Part shown: positions 26,259 through 35,682 of the stretch, piece after piece | Layout: every line of letters starts with the position of its first letter | Numbering within the stretch: the first letter of the stretch is position 1 | From: Nonomuraea solani | GTDB taxonomy: Bacteria; Actinomycetota; Actinomycetes; Streptosporangiales; Streptosporangiaceae | Length of the DNA: 64,000 nucleotides | Reading direction: 5' to 3' | Assembly: GCF_900108335.1 (NCBI RefSeq) | Contig: NZ_FNVT01000003.1 | Coordinates: forward strand, 124,001-188,000 | Made by a program: the position numbers and the translations under genes | Notes under the pieces: model-generated | Databases searched by the model: none | What the model was told of the DNA's origin: nothing | What the model saw: only the letters and a program-made list of their open reading frames with translations

Positions 26259-27425
26259 ATGACATTGCCACCAGGAAGTTTGGTCATCGAGTTGAATTGG
26301 GATTCAATAAGTCATCGGCTGCTCTCTCTCGGTGAGAAGCCCCTGACCGATCGAGATCATGGCGTCACCGCCGGTCTCCTGAGGGTGCTGGCGGAAGAGC
26401 CGCCGCCACCCTTCTCGGTGCGCCGCTTCCTCCCGTTGCCCACCCTCTCGTACGGTCCTGGAGATCTCCACACTGGGGCCCCAGGTGAGCGCGATTTCGG
26501 CCCCCACGTGGACCAGACGAACTACTCCGTGGTCGTGGGCGAGCGGGTGGTCGTCAAGTGGCTGACCCCGCCGCAGCCCCTTCCGCACCCCACGCCGGAG
26601 GTCTTCGCGCACCTCGTTGAGGCGGGCTTCAACGACACCGCCCCGCCTTACGCCGCCCTGACGGCCGTGCTGAACGGCCGCCCGCACCTGCTGGCCCTGG
26701 TCACGGGCTACCTTCCGGACGCGCGGGACGGCTGGGAGTGGTGCGTGGACGAGGCGGTGGCGGGCACGACGGACTTCGCGGGGCGGATCGGCCGCCTGGC
26801 CGCCGACCTGCACCTGGCCTTGTCCACCCTTCCCACGCCGCCGGCCGCCGGCACGCCGGAGCTGGCGGAGCGGGCCGGGGCGGCGCTGGAGGAGGCGTTG
26901 CGGCTGACCGGCGGAGAGGATGGCGCGTGGCTGGCCGCGCGGGCCGCAAACCTCGGGAACGAGCTGGTCAGGCTGGGTGAAACCGGCTCAGGACCACGCA
27001 TTAGAATCCACGGTGACCTGCACGTGGGCCAGATCCTGCAGTGGCGTGACGGTTACGCGGTGATCGACTTCGACGGCAACCCGACGGTCGCCGAGGCGGA
27101 TCCGTACCAACCGGCGGCCAGGGACGTGGCCCAGCTCACCACGAGCCTCGAACACGTCGCCCAGGTGGCGATCAAGAGAAGAGACACCCCACCCGACCGA
27201 GCGGCGGCCTGGGCGGCCAAGGCCCGCGCCGCGTTGCTCACCACGTACAAGACCCGCCTGGCGGACAAGGGCGGGGCCGACCTGCTGGACGAGACGCTGC
27301 TCCGACCGTTCGAGGTGGAGCAGGAGTGCCGTGAGCTGATCTACGCCGCCCGCCACCTCCCCCGCTGGCGCTACGCCCCCATGGGCGTCCTGCGCACCTG
27401 GTACCCCGAGGAGAACATCGCGTGA
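26259..27425 (+). CDS. Glucosamine-kinase/maltokinase-like phosphotransferase
   Basis: A kinase of the aminoglycoside-phosphotransferase fold. The catalytic loop is HGDLHVGQILQW and the metal-binding Asp lies in VIDFDGNP, the pattern of actinobacterial glucosamine kinases and maltokinases. The start is uncertain: ATG 26259 (388 residues), TTG 26292 (377) and GTG 26389 (345) are in frame and none has a clear ribosome-binding site; codon use looks atypical before about 26310. The next gene, a SIS-domain protein, overlaps by four bases, the same pairing known for the characterised glucosamine kinase of Streptacidiphilus jiangxiensis. It probably phosphorylates glucosamine or a related amino sugar. 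Confidence 0.75.
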   Translation: MTLPPGSLVIELNWDSISHRLLSLGEKPLTDRDHGVTAGLLRVLAEEPPPPFSVRRFLPLPTLSYGPGDLHTGAPGERDFGPHVDQTNYSVVVGERVVVKWLTPPQPLPHPTPEVFAHLVEAGFNDTAPPYAALTAVLNGRPHLLALVTGYLPDARDGWEWCVDEAVAGTTDFAGRIGRLAADLHLALSTLPTPPAAGTPELAERAGAALEEALRLTGGEDGAWLAARAANLGNELVRLGETGSGPRIRIHGDLHVGQILQWRDGYAVIDFDGNPTVAEADPYQPAARDVAQLTTSLEHVAQVAIKRRDTPPDRAAAWAAKARAALLTTYKTRLADKGGADLLDETLLRPFEVEQECRELIYAARHLPRWRYAPMGVLRTWYPEENIA

Positions 27426-28381
27426 ATTCCGAGCTCTACCTGTCCGACCTCGAGGCCAAGCCGCAGGCCCTGACCGATCTGGCCGAGGCGCTGCGCGCGG
27501 AGGACCCGTTCGACCCGCTGCCCGGCGACATCGACCGGGTGCTCTTCCTGGGCATGGGCAGCTCCCGCTACGCCGCGGGCGTGGCGGCCCTGCGGCTGCG
27601 CGCCGCGGGGGTGAACGCCCACGCCGAGTACGCCTCCGCCACCGCGAGCCATCCCGCGGCCCCCGGCACCCTGGTCGTCCCGATCTCGGCCACCGGCTCC
27701 AGCCGCGAGACGCTCGACGCCACGGCCCGCTACGCCGGTGGCCCCGCCCACGTGGCGGTGCTCACCAACCGGCCCGTCTCCCCCCTCGCCGAGGCGGCCG
27801 ACTCGGTGATCGACCTGTGGGCGGGCGAGGAGCGCGGCGGTGTCGCCTGCCGGACGTTCCAGCACACCCTGGCGCTGCTCCTCGCCCTGGAGTCCCGGCT
27901 CACCGGCCGCGACCGCGACCTGCCCGCCCTGATCGACAGGGTCGCGCTGGCCACGGCCGACCTGCTGGACCGCAGGGACGAGTGGCTGCCGCTGACCATG
28001 GAGCTGCTCGACGGCCCGCACGGCGTCTACACGATCGCCCCGGCCGAGCGCCTGTCGTCGGCCGAGCAGTCGGCGCTGATGTTCCGCGAGGGCCCGCGCC
28101 GCCCGGCCGACGCCTGCGAGAGCGGCGACTGGTCGCACGTGGACGTCTATCTCACCAAGACGCTCGACTACCGGGCCCTGCTCTTCCCCGGCTCCCACTA
28201 CGACGGCCAGGCCATGGACTGGGTACGCGAGCGCGGCTCCACGGTGATCACCGTCGGCGCCGAGGTGAAGGACGCCACGGCGGCGATCCGCTACCCCGGC
28301 GACGACGACCCGGACGTCGCCCTGCTCACCGAGACGCTGGTGGCGGAGCTGGTGGCGGCATACTGGTGGACGGCCCGCTAG
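27422..28381 (+). CDS. SIS-domain sugar isomerase/deaminase-like protein
   Basis: A 319-residue protein with two SIS sugar-phosphate-binding modules. FLGMGSSRYAAGVAAL and ISATGSSRETLDATARYAGG are the phosphate-binding loops, as in GlmS and AgaS. No glutaminase domain is present, so it cannot make glucosamine-6-phosphate by itself from glutamine; isomerisation or deamination of an amino-sugar phosphate is more likely. The GTG start overlaps the kinase stop (GTGA). It ends nine bases from the convergent cvnD of conservon 2. Confidence 0.85.
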   Translation: MNSELYLSDLEAKPQALTDLAEALRAEDPFDPLPGDIDRVLFLGMGSSRYAAGVAALRLRAAGVNAHAEYASATASHPAAPGTLVVPISATGSSRETLDATARYAGGPAHVAVLTNRPVSPLAEAADSVIDLWAGEERGGVACRTFQHTLALLLALESRLTGRDRDLPALIDRVALATADLLDRRDEWLPLTMELLDGPHGVYTIAPAERLSSAEQSALMFREGPRRPADACESGDWSHVDVYLTKTLDYRALLFPGSHYDGQAMDWVRERGSTVITVGAEVKDATAAIRYPGDDDPDVALLTETLVAELVAAYWWTAR

Positions 28382-28390
28382 AGAAAAAGC

Positions 28391-28957
28391 TCAGTGGGCC
28401 CGTGCGGCCAGCGCGTGCTCGACCAGCGTGATCAGGGTGTTCTTGACCGCGGGCCGGGCCCGCGCGTCCGTGCGCACGATCGGCACGTGCGGCGAGAGCG
28501 TGAGCGCCTCCCGCACCTCGGTCTCGACGTGCGGGAACGCGCCGTCCCAGCCGTTGAGGCCGATGACGAACGGCAGCCCCGTGTTCTCGAAGTAGTCGAC
28601 CGCGGGAAAGCTGTCGGCCAGCCGCCGCGAGTCGACCAGCACCACGGCCCCGATGGCCCCACGGACGAGGTCGTCCCACATGAACCAGAACCGGTGCTGC
28701 CCCGGCGTGCCGAACAGATAAAGGATCAGGTCGTCGGCGAGCGAGAGCCGGCCGAAGTCCATCGCCACGGTGGTGGTGGTCTTGCCCGGGGTGTGCCCGA
28801 GGTCATCGATGCCCGTCGACGCGTCCGTCATCACCGCCTCGGTGGTCAGCGGCATGATCTCGGACACCGAACCCACGAACGTGGTCTTTCCCACGCCGAA
28901 TCCGCCGGCCACGACGATCTTCGTGGCGGTGAGCCGGCTAGAGCCTGCGAAGTCCAC
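28391..28957 (-). CDS. cvnD: Conservon 2 small GTPase (CvnD)
   Basis: A 188-residue GTPase closely related to its two paralogues here. P-loop GGFGVGKTTFVG, FGTPGQHRFWFMW and the base motif NGWD are all present. It differs mainly in the C-terminal helix, ending HALAARAH. Its GTG start overlaps cvnC by 20 bases. No obvious hairpin lies in the nine bases between it and the convergent SIS gene. Confidence 0.93.
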   Translation of the reverse strand: MDFAGSSRLTATKIVVAGGFGVGKTTFVGSVSEIMPLTTEAVMTDASTGIDDLGHTPGKTTTTVAMDFGRLSLADDLILYLFGTPGQHRFWFMWDDLVRGAIGAVVLVDSRRLADSFPAVDYFENTGLPFVIGLNGWDGAFPHVETEVREALTLSPHVPIVRTDARARPAVKNTLITLVEHALAARAH

Positions 28958-29306
28958 TCAGCACCCTTTCGAGCAGGCCCTTGTCGGGAAGCCCCGCCTC
29001 CAACTGCGGCTGGTACACCCTGACCAGCCCGTCCGCCTCCATGTCGGCGATCAGCACGCGCGCCACCCCGAGGGGGACGCCGAGCAGCGCGGAGATCTCC
29101 GCCACGGATCGTACCTGCCGGCACAGCTCGCTGATCGCGCGGTATTCACGCGTATAGGTCGTGCCGAGCTGCGCCGAGGTGGCCGAGGATACCAGTGCCT
29201 CCATCGCGAGCTGTGATCGCGGAGCGGTCCGTCCGCCGGTGACGGCGTACATCCGGACGAGCGAACTGCGCTCGGGCTCCGCCTCCCCGTTGTGCCACGA
29301 TGCCAC
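28938..29306 (-). CDS. cvnC: Conservon 2 DUF742 protein (CvnC)
   Basis: A 122-residue DUF742 protein with the winged-helix-like segment RSVAEISALLGVPLGVARVL and the C-terminus LERVLSGLRRL. It lacks the Pro/Gln-rich N-terminal extension of its conservon 1 paralogue. GTG start, 12 bases after the cvnB stop. Confidence 0.93.
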   Translation of the reverse strand: MASWHNGEAEPERSSLVRMYAVTGGRTAPRSQLAMEALVSSATSAQLGTTYTREYRAISELCRQVRSVAEISALLGVPLGVARVLIADMEADGLVRVYQPQLEAGLPDKGLLERVLSGLRRL

Positions 29307-29318
29307 TGTTCACTCCCA

Positions 29319-29741
29319 TCACCACGAGCGCGCGGCGGACAGCTCCGCCCGCACGGCAGGTGTGAGCACCTGCCCCGCACGCTCGACCAGGATCGTCATC
29401 TGGTAGGCCACCAAGCCCATGTCGCAGTCGGGGGCGGCCAGCACCGCCAGACAGGATCCATCGCTGATCGACATGATGAGCAACAGGCCGCGTCGCATCT
29501 CCACGATGGTCTGGACGACGCCTCCGCCCTCGAACACCCGCGCCGACCCCTGCGTCAGGCTCACCAGCCCCGCTCCGATGGCGGCGAGCTGGTCGGCGCG
29601 GTCCTGCGGGAAGCCCCGCGAGAAGGCCATGGGCAGGCCGTCGGCGGAGACGACCACCGCGTGCGCCACGCCGGGAACCTCGTCCACGAAGCCGCTGACC
29701 AGCCAGCTGATGTCCCTGGCAGCCTGGCTCAGCTCCCTCAT
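29319..29741 (-). CDS. cvnB: Conservon 2 roadblock/LC7 protein (CvnB)
   Basis: A 140-residue roadblock protein with the segments SWLVSGFVDEVPGVAH, VVSADGLPMAF and CDMGLVAYQM. The ATG at 29741 overlaps the cvnA stop as ATGA, as in conservon 1. The same frame stays open far upstream across cvnA, but that part is a shadow. Confidence 0.92.
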   Translation of the reverse strand: MRELSQAARDISWLVSGFVDEVPGVAHAVVVSADGLPMAFSRGFPQDRADQLAAIGAGLVSLTQGSARVFEGGGVVQTIVEMRRGLLLIMSISDGSCLAVLAAPDCDMGLVAYQMTILVERAGQVLTPAVRAELSAARSW

Positions 29742-32386
29742 GAGTCCTCCTCGAGCTCGGCGCGGCCCTTGCGCACACCCTGCTGGTAGCTGGCCAGTCT
29801 GGAACGCAGCCGGTCGGGAGACGGCGGAGGAGCGGGAACGGGCGGCGGCTGCGGGCTTGCGGTGCCCGGTACCAGATTCGCTCTTGGCGTCCGTTTCGGC
29901 AAGCCTGAGCTGGTGGTCCCGTTCTGGGCGGGTTCCGCAACGGCGTCGGCGGCCTGCCAGCCCTGGTCGGCCGGGGTCGTCCAGGGGGCCGGCTCCACGC
30001 GGTCGGCCGTGGCCGGGGCCTTGGAGAACCAGGTGCTCTCCTCGACGGAGGCGAAGATCGGCAGGAACTCGTCCTTGGACGGCGCGGGGGCGGCGCTCGG
30101 GGCGGCGTTCGGAGTGGCGTTCGGAGTGGCGAAGGCGGGCGGCGTGGCGAAGCTGGGGTACGACAGGTCCGGCGGCTGCTGCTCGACCGAGTTCGTGTGC
30201 GGCGAGCTGAACCAGGACGACGGCTGCGGCACGTGGTCGAACGACGGATGCCCCGGCGGCGGCCCGGTCAGTGGCCCAGTTAGTGGCCGGGTCAGCGGCC
30301 GGGACAGCGGCCCGTCGGGGAACGGCCCTCCGGACAGCGGCCCGGCTCCCGGCGGCGGCCCGTACATGGGCGCCTGCCGGTCCTGCCTGGGCGCCGGGAC
30401 CCGCGACGGGAGCGCGGTCGGAACCGCGGTGAGCAGCGCGGGCGGGATCAGCACCATGGCGGTCAGCCCGCCGATGTCCTGCCGCCGGAGCTGCACCCTG
30501 ATGTTGTGCCGCAGCGCCAGCCGCCCGACCACGAACAGTCCCATGCGCCGCGACACCGACACGTCCACGACCGGCGGGTTGGCCAGCCGCCAGTTGGCCT
30601 CGCCCAGCTCCTCCTGGCTCATGCCGATGCCGTTGTCGGTGACCGACATCATCAGGCTGCCGCCGTCGATGCGGCTGCTGGCGATGATGACCTTGGTGTC
30701 CCGTGAGGAGAACGACGCCGCGTTCTCGACCAGCTCGGCGAGCAGGTGGACCACGTCGGTGACGGCCTGCCCGGCGATGGCGACGTCCGACTCGACCTGA
30801 ATGCTGACCCGGTCGTAGCTCTCGACCTCGCCGAGCGCGGCCCGCACGATGTCCATCAGCTCGACCGGCTCGCTCCACTTGCGCGCCGCCTCCTGCCCGG
30901 CCAGGACCAGGAGGTTCTCGCTGTTGCGCCGCATACGGGTGGCCAGGTGGTCGAGCCTGAACAGGTCGCCGAGCCTGGTGTCGTCGCGCTCGCCGCGCTC
31001 CAGCTTCTCGATCAGCGTGAGCTGCCGCTCGACCAGCGTCTGGCTGCGCCTGGACAGGTTGACGAACATGGCGTTGACGTTGGAACGCAACTGCGCCTCG
31101 TCGCCGGCCAGCCGGACGGCCTCGCGGTGCACCTCGTCGAACGCGCGCGCGACCTCGCCGACCTCGTCCTTGGAGAAGATGCCGATGGGCGGCACCTCGG
31201 CGTGGACCGCTCCTTCGCGCGACTCGCGCAGGTGCTGCACGAACTCGGGCAGCCGCTTGCCCGCGATCTCCAGTGCCTCGCCGCGCAGGCGGCGCAGGGG
31301 GCGTACCAGCGAGCGGGCCACTCCGGTGGTGATCAGCAGCACCGCCACGAGCAGCGCGAGCACGGCGCCGGCGGTGATGAACGCCCGCCGGCTCTCGTCC
31401 GCGCTGAGCGCCTCGCTGCGCGCCACGATGCCCTGGGCCCGGCCCTCCTCGATCTCGCGCATGGAGTCGACGACCACGGTCGCCGCGTCGAACCACTCCC
31501 TGGCGTCGTCGGGCTTGGCCTGGTCGAGCCCGCGCAGCGGGAGCCCCTTGGTGGCCCTGATCAGCACCAGCTCCCGCAGGAACAACATACGGTCGGCGGA
31601 TCTGCCGTTGACGGTCTCGTCGAACAGGCGCCGCTCCTCGGCGGTGGCCTCGGCGGCGAAGCCCTTGCGCTCGCCGGCCTCCCTGGCCTGCTCGCCGAGC
31701 AGCCGCTTGAGCTGGTCCTGGTCGAACGCCCCCTCGACCAGGGCGACGGTGACCAGCGCCTGCTGGTAGGAGACGCTCTCCTTGGCGCGGGCGAGCCCGT
31801 CGAGCATGCGGGTCTGGCGGAACAGCTCGTCGTCCGAGCTGCCCTTGATGAGCTCGTTGTGCACGGACAGCAGGTCGTTGATCACCGTGGTGTAGAGCTC
31901 GACGGACGGGCCAGGCAGCAGGTTGGCCTCCAGGGCCTGCTCACGCAGCGCGGACAGGTCGTCGAGGCGGTTGAGCAGGCTTTCGAGCTGGTCGGCGGTA
32001 CGTCCGCTGGCCTCGTTCAGCAGCGGCTGGGCGATGCCGCGCACCCGCCGGCTCGACTGGTCCACCTGGTCCATCTGGGCCTGGACCTCGCCGAGCCCGT
32101 CCTGCGGGCGATTCCTGGCGATGTACCAGGAGGTCGTGGCCCGCTCGGCGGACACCCAGTGGGTGAGCCCGCCCACCTCGGCGGACAGGCGGGCGAACTG
32201 GTTGGTGGCCGCGAAGTCGCCGGCGGCGGTCGTCGAGGAGAGCACCTGGATCCCGCCGAGCAGCACGGTGGCCGCCGTCGGAATCATGATGAGGGCGACG
32301 AGCCGCGCCCGGACCCGCCAATTGCGCAGCCGCCAGCCACCCTCGCTGGCGTGCTTGACGCCGAGCTGTGTACTCACCGAACGCAC
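29738..32386 (-). CDS. cvnA: Conservon 2 membrane histidine-kinase-like sensor (CvnA)
   Basis: An 882-residue sensor with a membrane helix near residues 27-50, a nitrate/nitrite-sensor-like outer domain, a second helix near 335-355, HAMP, the LDHLATRMRRN helical segment and an HATPase domain (GIGMSQEELGEANWRLANPP). Its tail is shorter than in conservon 1 and Pro/Ser-rich, with the shared motifs DEFLPIF, GLPKRTPRANLVPGTAS and QQGVRKGR. GTG 32386 is used; GTG 32377 is an alternative. It is divergent from the betaine importer across a 330-base region. Confidence 0.93.
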   Translation of the reverse strand: MRSVSTQLGVKHASEGGWRLRNWRVRARLVALIMIPTAATVLLGGIQVLSSTTAAGDFAATNQFARLSAEVGGLTHWVSAERATTSWYIARNRPQDGLGEVQAQMDQVDQSSRRVRGIAQPLLNEASGRTADQLESLLNRLDDLSALREQALEANLLPGPSVELYTTVINDLLSVHNELIKGSSDDELFRQTRMLDGLARAKESVSYQQALVTVALVEGAFDQDQLKRLLGEQAREAGERKGFAAEATAEERRLFDETVNGRSADRMLFLRELVLIRATKGLPLRGLDQAKPDDAREWFDAATVVVDSMREIEEGRAQGIVARSEALSADESRRAFITAGAVLALLVAVLLITTGVARSLVRPLRRLRGEALEIAGKRLPEFVQHLRESREGAVHAEVPPIGIFSKDEVGEVARAFDEVHREAVRLAGDEAQLRSNVNAMFVNLSRRSQTLVERQLTLIEKLERGERDDTRLGDLFRLDHLATRMRRNSENLLVLAGQEAARKWSEPVELMDIVRAALGEVESYDRVSIQVESDVAIAGQAVTDVVHLLAELVENAASFSSRDTKVIIASSRIDGGSLMMSVTDNGIGMSQEELGEANWRLANPPVVDVSVSRRMGLFVVGRLALRHNIRVQLRRQDIGGLTAMVLIPPALLTAVPTALPSRVPAPRQDRQAPMYGPPPGAGPLSGGPFPDGPLSRPLTRPLTGPLTGPPPGHPSFDHVPQPSSWFSSPHTNSVEQQPPDLSYPSFATPPAFATPNATPNAAPSAAPAPSKDEFLPIFASVEESTWFSKAPATADRVEPAPWTTPADQGWQAADAVAEPAQNGTTSSGLPKRTPRANLVPGTASPQPPPVPAPPPSPDRLRSRLASYQQGVRKGRAELEEDS

Positions 32387-32716
32387 CTCGCCCGAATCGG
32401 CGTATATGAGGGGCCCTGCACCCCTGAGAAATCAGTAAGTGCGGGTAATTGGAACACAGACCATGGGTGGTGGCCAAGCGAACATAACGCGACAAATGTT
32501 GGGTCGTGTGACTGATGAGGATAGAACCTGGCGCTCCATGCCGGAAGCATGCAACGCGAGAAATACTCCAGTAACACAGCACGTGTCCGATTCTGGGTGT
32601 TTTGTTCGTTCCAAACGCGTAACGTGCTAGGCGCACCCTGGTCTCCGCAGGCCCACGGCGTTGAGATTCCCGCTATTCACCACATATGTTGAGCGACGTC
32701 AATCGAGGAGGCGAGT
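32387..32716. promoter_or_regulatory. 330-base divergent control region between conservon 2 and the betaine operon
   Basis: No gene is supported here. It contains copy 2 of the conserved conservon element (32443-32498), a run of A+T-richer sequence, and the proV ribosome-binding site GAGGAGGCGA just before 32717. A short dyad AACAT/ATGTT (32481-32500) overlaps the element. The proV promoter probably lies in the A+T-rich part between about 32500 and 32700, but no hexamer pair stands out. Confidence 0.5.
32443..32498 (-). promoter_or_regulatory. Conserved conservon upstream element, copy 2
   Basis: On the + strand block one is GGGTAATTGGAACACA (32443-32458), identical to copy 1 upstream of cvnA1. 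Block two is GGCCAAGCGAACATA (32472-32486), with one mismatch to copy 1. ACAAATG (32492-32498) matches ACATATG of copy 1 in six of seven positions. The intervening bases are not conserved, which argues for binding sites rather than a recent duplication. Confidence 0.7.
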
Positions 32717-33772
32717 GTGGGAGATTCTCCCGACAGCGCGGCCATCACCGTTGCCGGCCTTTGGAAGATCTTCGGACCGAAGGCACAAAAGGTGCTGGAC
32801 AGCGAGGACAAGCACCTGGACCCCGCCGCACTCAGGGAGAAGACCGGCTGCACCGCCGCCGTCAGAGACGTGAGCTTCGAGGTGCGCCCCGGCGAGGTCT
32901 TCGTGGTGATGGGCCTGTCGGGCAGCGGCAAGTCCACCCTCGTACGCTGCCTCACCCGCCTCATCGAGCCCAGCGCCGGCGAGATCACCATCGGCGGCGA
33001 GGACATCGGCCGCGCCTCGCCCGCCCGGCTCCGCGAGATCCGCCGCCACCAGGTCAGCATGGTCTTCCAGCATTTCGGCCTGCTGCCGCACCGCAAGGTG
33101 ATCGACAACGTGGCCTACGGGCTGGAGATCCAGGGCACCGCCAGGCCCGCCAGGCACGAGCGGGCGGCCGAGATCCTCTCGCTCGTCGGCCTCGACGGCT
33201 ACGCCGACGCCTACCCCGACCAGCTCTCCGGCGGCATGCAGCAGCGCGTGGGCCTGGCCAGGGCGCTGGCCGTGGATCCGCGGGTGATGCTGTTCGACGA
33301 GCCGTTCAGCGCGCTCGACCCGCTGATCCGCCGCGACATGCAGGCCGAGGTGATCCGGCTGCACCGCGAGGTCGGCAAGACGATGGTCTTCATCACGCAC
33401 GACCTGTCCGAGGCGCTCAAGCTGGGCGAGCGGATCGCGATCATGCGGGCCGGCGCGATCGTGCAGCTCGGCACGGCCGAGGAGCTGGTGGGCGCGCCGG
33501 CCGACGACTACGTGGCCGACTTCGTCCGCGACGTGCCCAGGAGTCACGTGCTGACCCTGCGCTGGATCTGCCGCGACCCCGAGCCGGGCGAGCCGCTGGA
33601 CGGGCCGGAGTTACCGGTCTCCACGGTCATCAAGGACGCCATCGGCGTCTCTTCCGCCTCTTCCCGCCCGATCAAGGTCATGGACGGCGACCGGCTGGCG
33701 GGCGTCGTCGACCGGGTGGACCTGCTCGGTTTCCTCTCCGGCCAGGACGTCGCGGTGAAGGCGGGCACATGA
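32717..33772 (+). CDS. proV: Glycine betaine/proline ABC transporter ATP-binding protein
   Basis: A 351-residue ATPase of the ProV/OpuAA family. It has the family-specific N-terminus ([13 protein letters not shown]), Walker A (GLSGSGKST), Q-loop (FQHFGLLPH), signature (LSGGMQQR), Walker B ([12 protein letters not shown]) and H-loop ([10 protein letters not shown]). The C-terminal 70 residues look like one reduced CBS unit ([18 protein letters not shown]), whereas the usual protein has two; ionic-strength sensing may therefore differ. GTG start; ATGA overlap with the permease. Confidence 0.92.
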   Translation: MGDSPDSAAITVAGLWKIFGPKAQKVLDSEDKHLDPAALREKTGCTAAVRDVSFEVRPGEVFVVMGLSGSGKSTLVRCLTRLIEPSAGEITIGGEDIGRASPARLREIRRHQVSMVFQHFGLLPHRKVIDNVAYGLEIQGTARPARHERAAEILSLVGLDGYADAYPDQLSGGMQQRVGLARALAVDPRVMLFDEPFSALDPLIRRDMQAEVIRLHREVGKTMVFITHDLSEALKLGERIAIMRAGAIVQLGTAEELVGAPADDYVADFVRDVPRSHVLTLRWICRDPEPGEPLDGPELPVSTVIKDAIGVSSASSRPIKVMDGDRLAGVVDRVDLLGFLSGQDVAVKAGT

Positions 33773-35682
33773 GCACCACGGCGGTCAGCACGCCCTCGGG
33801 GCTCCGGCTGCCGAGGTGGGTGCTGCCGGCCGGGGTGGTGGTCCTGTTCGCGGGCGCGTACCTGGTCTTCCAGGGCACGGGGACACTGCCGCACGACGAC
33901 GAGGCGCCGCAGTTCCTCGCCGTCACCGACCTGCGCGAATGGATCGACGACCACCGCAACGACAACCCGCTCTTCCTGTACTTCCTCAACTACATCCGGC
34001 TCTTCGTGGGCGCGCTCTACGACCTGTTCCAGGGCACGCTGCACGCGCTCGGCTGGCCCGGCATCACCGGCGTCATGGGCGGGCTGGCCTGGCTGGCGGG
34101 CGGCTACCGGATCGCGCTGGTCGCGGTCGCGGGCGTGAGCGCGTTCGGCGTGCTCGGGCTGTGGGAGTCGAGCGTGGACACGCTGGCCCTGGTCTCGGTG
34201 GCGGTGCTGTTGTCGCTGCTCATCGGGATCCCGCTGGGCGTCTGGGCCGGGCTCTCGGGGCGCGTGCGGCGGGTGATCACTCCCGTGCTGGACGTCATGC
34301 AGATCATGCCGACGTTCGCGTATCTGGCGCCGCTGGCACTGTTCTTCCACATCGGCGCGCCCGCAGGGGCCATCGCGACGATGATCTACGCGATCCCGCC
34401 CGCCATCCGCATCAGCGCGCTGGCCATCTCGGAGGTCTCCCCCACGGCGGTCGAGGCATCGACCTCGCTGGGCGCGACGCGGCGGCAGACGCTGTTCAAG
34501 GTCTATCTGCCGCTGGCCAGGTCCACGATGGCGCTGGCGGTCAACCAGACGATCATGATGGCGCTGTCCATGGTGGTCATCGCGAACCTGATCTCGGCCC
34601 CCGGGCTGGGCGGCGACATCATCCGCGGCCTGTCGCGGGCCCAGGTCGGCATCATGCTGCCGGCCGGCATCGCGATCGTGATCATGGCGGTGCTGCTCGA
34701 CCGGATGATGACGGCCGTCAGCCGGCGCGACCCGCACGCCAGGCGGCGCCGCAGTGACCTGATCGCGGCGGGCGCGCTGGCCGGGGCCGGGCTGGCGCTC
34801 ATCCCGGTGCTGCCGCCGGTCTGGCCGGAGAACCTCACGATCAACCTCGTCGCCGAGGTCAACGACGCCGTGCGCTGGGCCGAGACCAACTGGTACGCGG
34901 TGACGACGTTCATCAAGGACGTCTTCTCCCACGGCCTGCTCAACCCGCTGGAGTCGCTGCTCGTCTCGGCCCCGTGGTGGCTGGTCGCGCTGGCGGTGCT
35001 GACCCTGGCCTGGCGGGTCAGCGGGGTACGCCCGGCGCTGATCGCCCTGGCCTGCCTGCTGGCGATCGCGCTGCTCGGCGTCTGGGAGCACACCATGCAG
35101 ACGATGACCACGGTCGCCGTCGCGGTGCTGGTCACCCTGGTCATCGGCCTGCTGCTGGGGGTGGCCGCGGCCCGCTCGCCGCGCTACTCGGCCATCCAGC
35201 GGCCGCTGCTCGACGCGGCGCAGACGATGCCGGCGTTCGTCTACCTGCTGCCGGCGCTGGCGCTGTTCGAGACCACCCGGTTCACCGCGATCTTCGCGTC
35301 CGTCATCTACGCCGTCCCGCCGGTGGTACGCCTGGTCGAGGACGGCATCAAGGCCGTGCCCGCCACGGTCGTCGAGGCGGCGACCTCGGCGGGCTCCACC
35401 CCGCGCCAGCTCCTGTGGAAGGTGCAGTTGCCCATGGCCAGGCAGGCGATCCTGCTCGCGGCCAACCAGGGCATCGTGATGACGCTGGCCATGGTGGTCG
35501 TCGGCGGTCTGGTCGGGGCGGGGGCCCTCGGCTATGACGTGGTCGCCGGGTTCTCCCAGCGGACCGACTTCGGCATGGGCTTCGTGGCCGGCATCGCGAC
35601 CGTACTGCTCGGAGTCATGCTCGACCGCATCACGCAGGGCGCCGACAGGCGTCCTTCCCCCCGAAAGAGGAAGTTCACATGA
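33769..35682 (+). CDS. proW: Fused double permease of the glycine betaine importer (ProW-ProW)
   Basis: A 637-residue permease about twice the usual length. Two complete permease modules are visible, each with its own coupling loop: [20 protein letters not shown] in the first and [20 protein letters not shown] in the second. The paired segments [11 protein letters not shown] and [11 protein letters not shown] mark the two repeats. One chain could thus supply both halves of the channel. The ATG at 33769 overlaps the proV stop, and the stop overlaps proX (ATGA). Confidence 0.92.
   Translation: MSTTAVSTPSGLRLPRWVLPAGVVVLFAGAYLVFQGTGTLPHDDEAPQFLAVTDLREWIDDHRNDNPLFLYFLNYIRLFVGALYDLFQGTLHALGWPGITGVMGGLAWLAGGYRIALVAVAGVSAFGVLGLWESSVDTLALVSVAVLLSLLIGIPLGVWAGLSGRVRRVITPVLDVMQIMPTFAYLAPLALFFHIGAPAGAIATMIYAIPPAIRISALAISEVSPTAVEASTSLGATRRQTLFKVYLPLARSTMALAVNQTIMMALSMVVIANLISAPGLGGDIIRGLSRAQVGIMLPAGIAIVIMAVLLDRMMTAVSRRDPHARRRRSDLIAAGALAGAGLALIPVLPPVWPENLTINLVAEVNDAVRWAETNWYAVTTFIKDVFSHGLLNPLESLLVSAPWWLVALAVLTLAWRVSGVRPALIALACLLAIALLGVWEHTMQTMTTVAVAVLVTLVIGLLLGVAAARSPRYSAIQRPLLDAAQTMPAFVYLLPALALFETTRFTAIFASVIYAVPPVVRLVEDGIKAVPATVVEAATSAGSTPRQLLWKVQLPMARQAILLAANQGIVMTLAMVVVGGLVGAGALGYDVVAGFSQRTDFGMGFVAGIATVLLGVMLDRITQGADRRPSPRKRKFT

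Noticed and set aside
32439..32630. A 63-codon + strand frame in the region between cvnA2 and proV
   Set aside because: It runs through the conserved regulatory element, lacks a ribosome-binding site and has no counterpart upstream of cvnA1.
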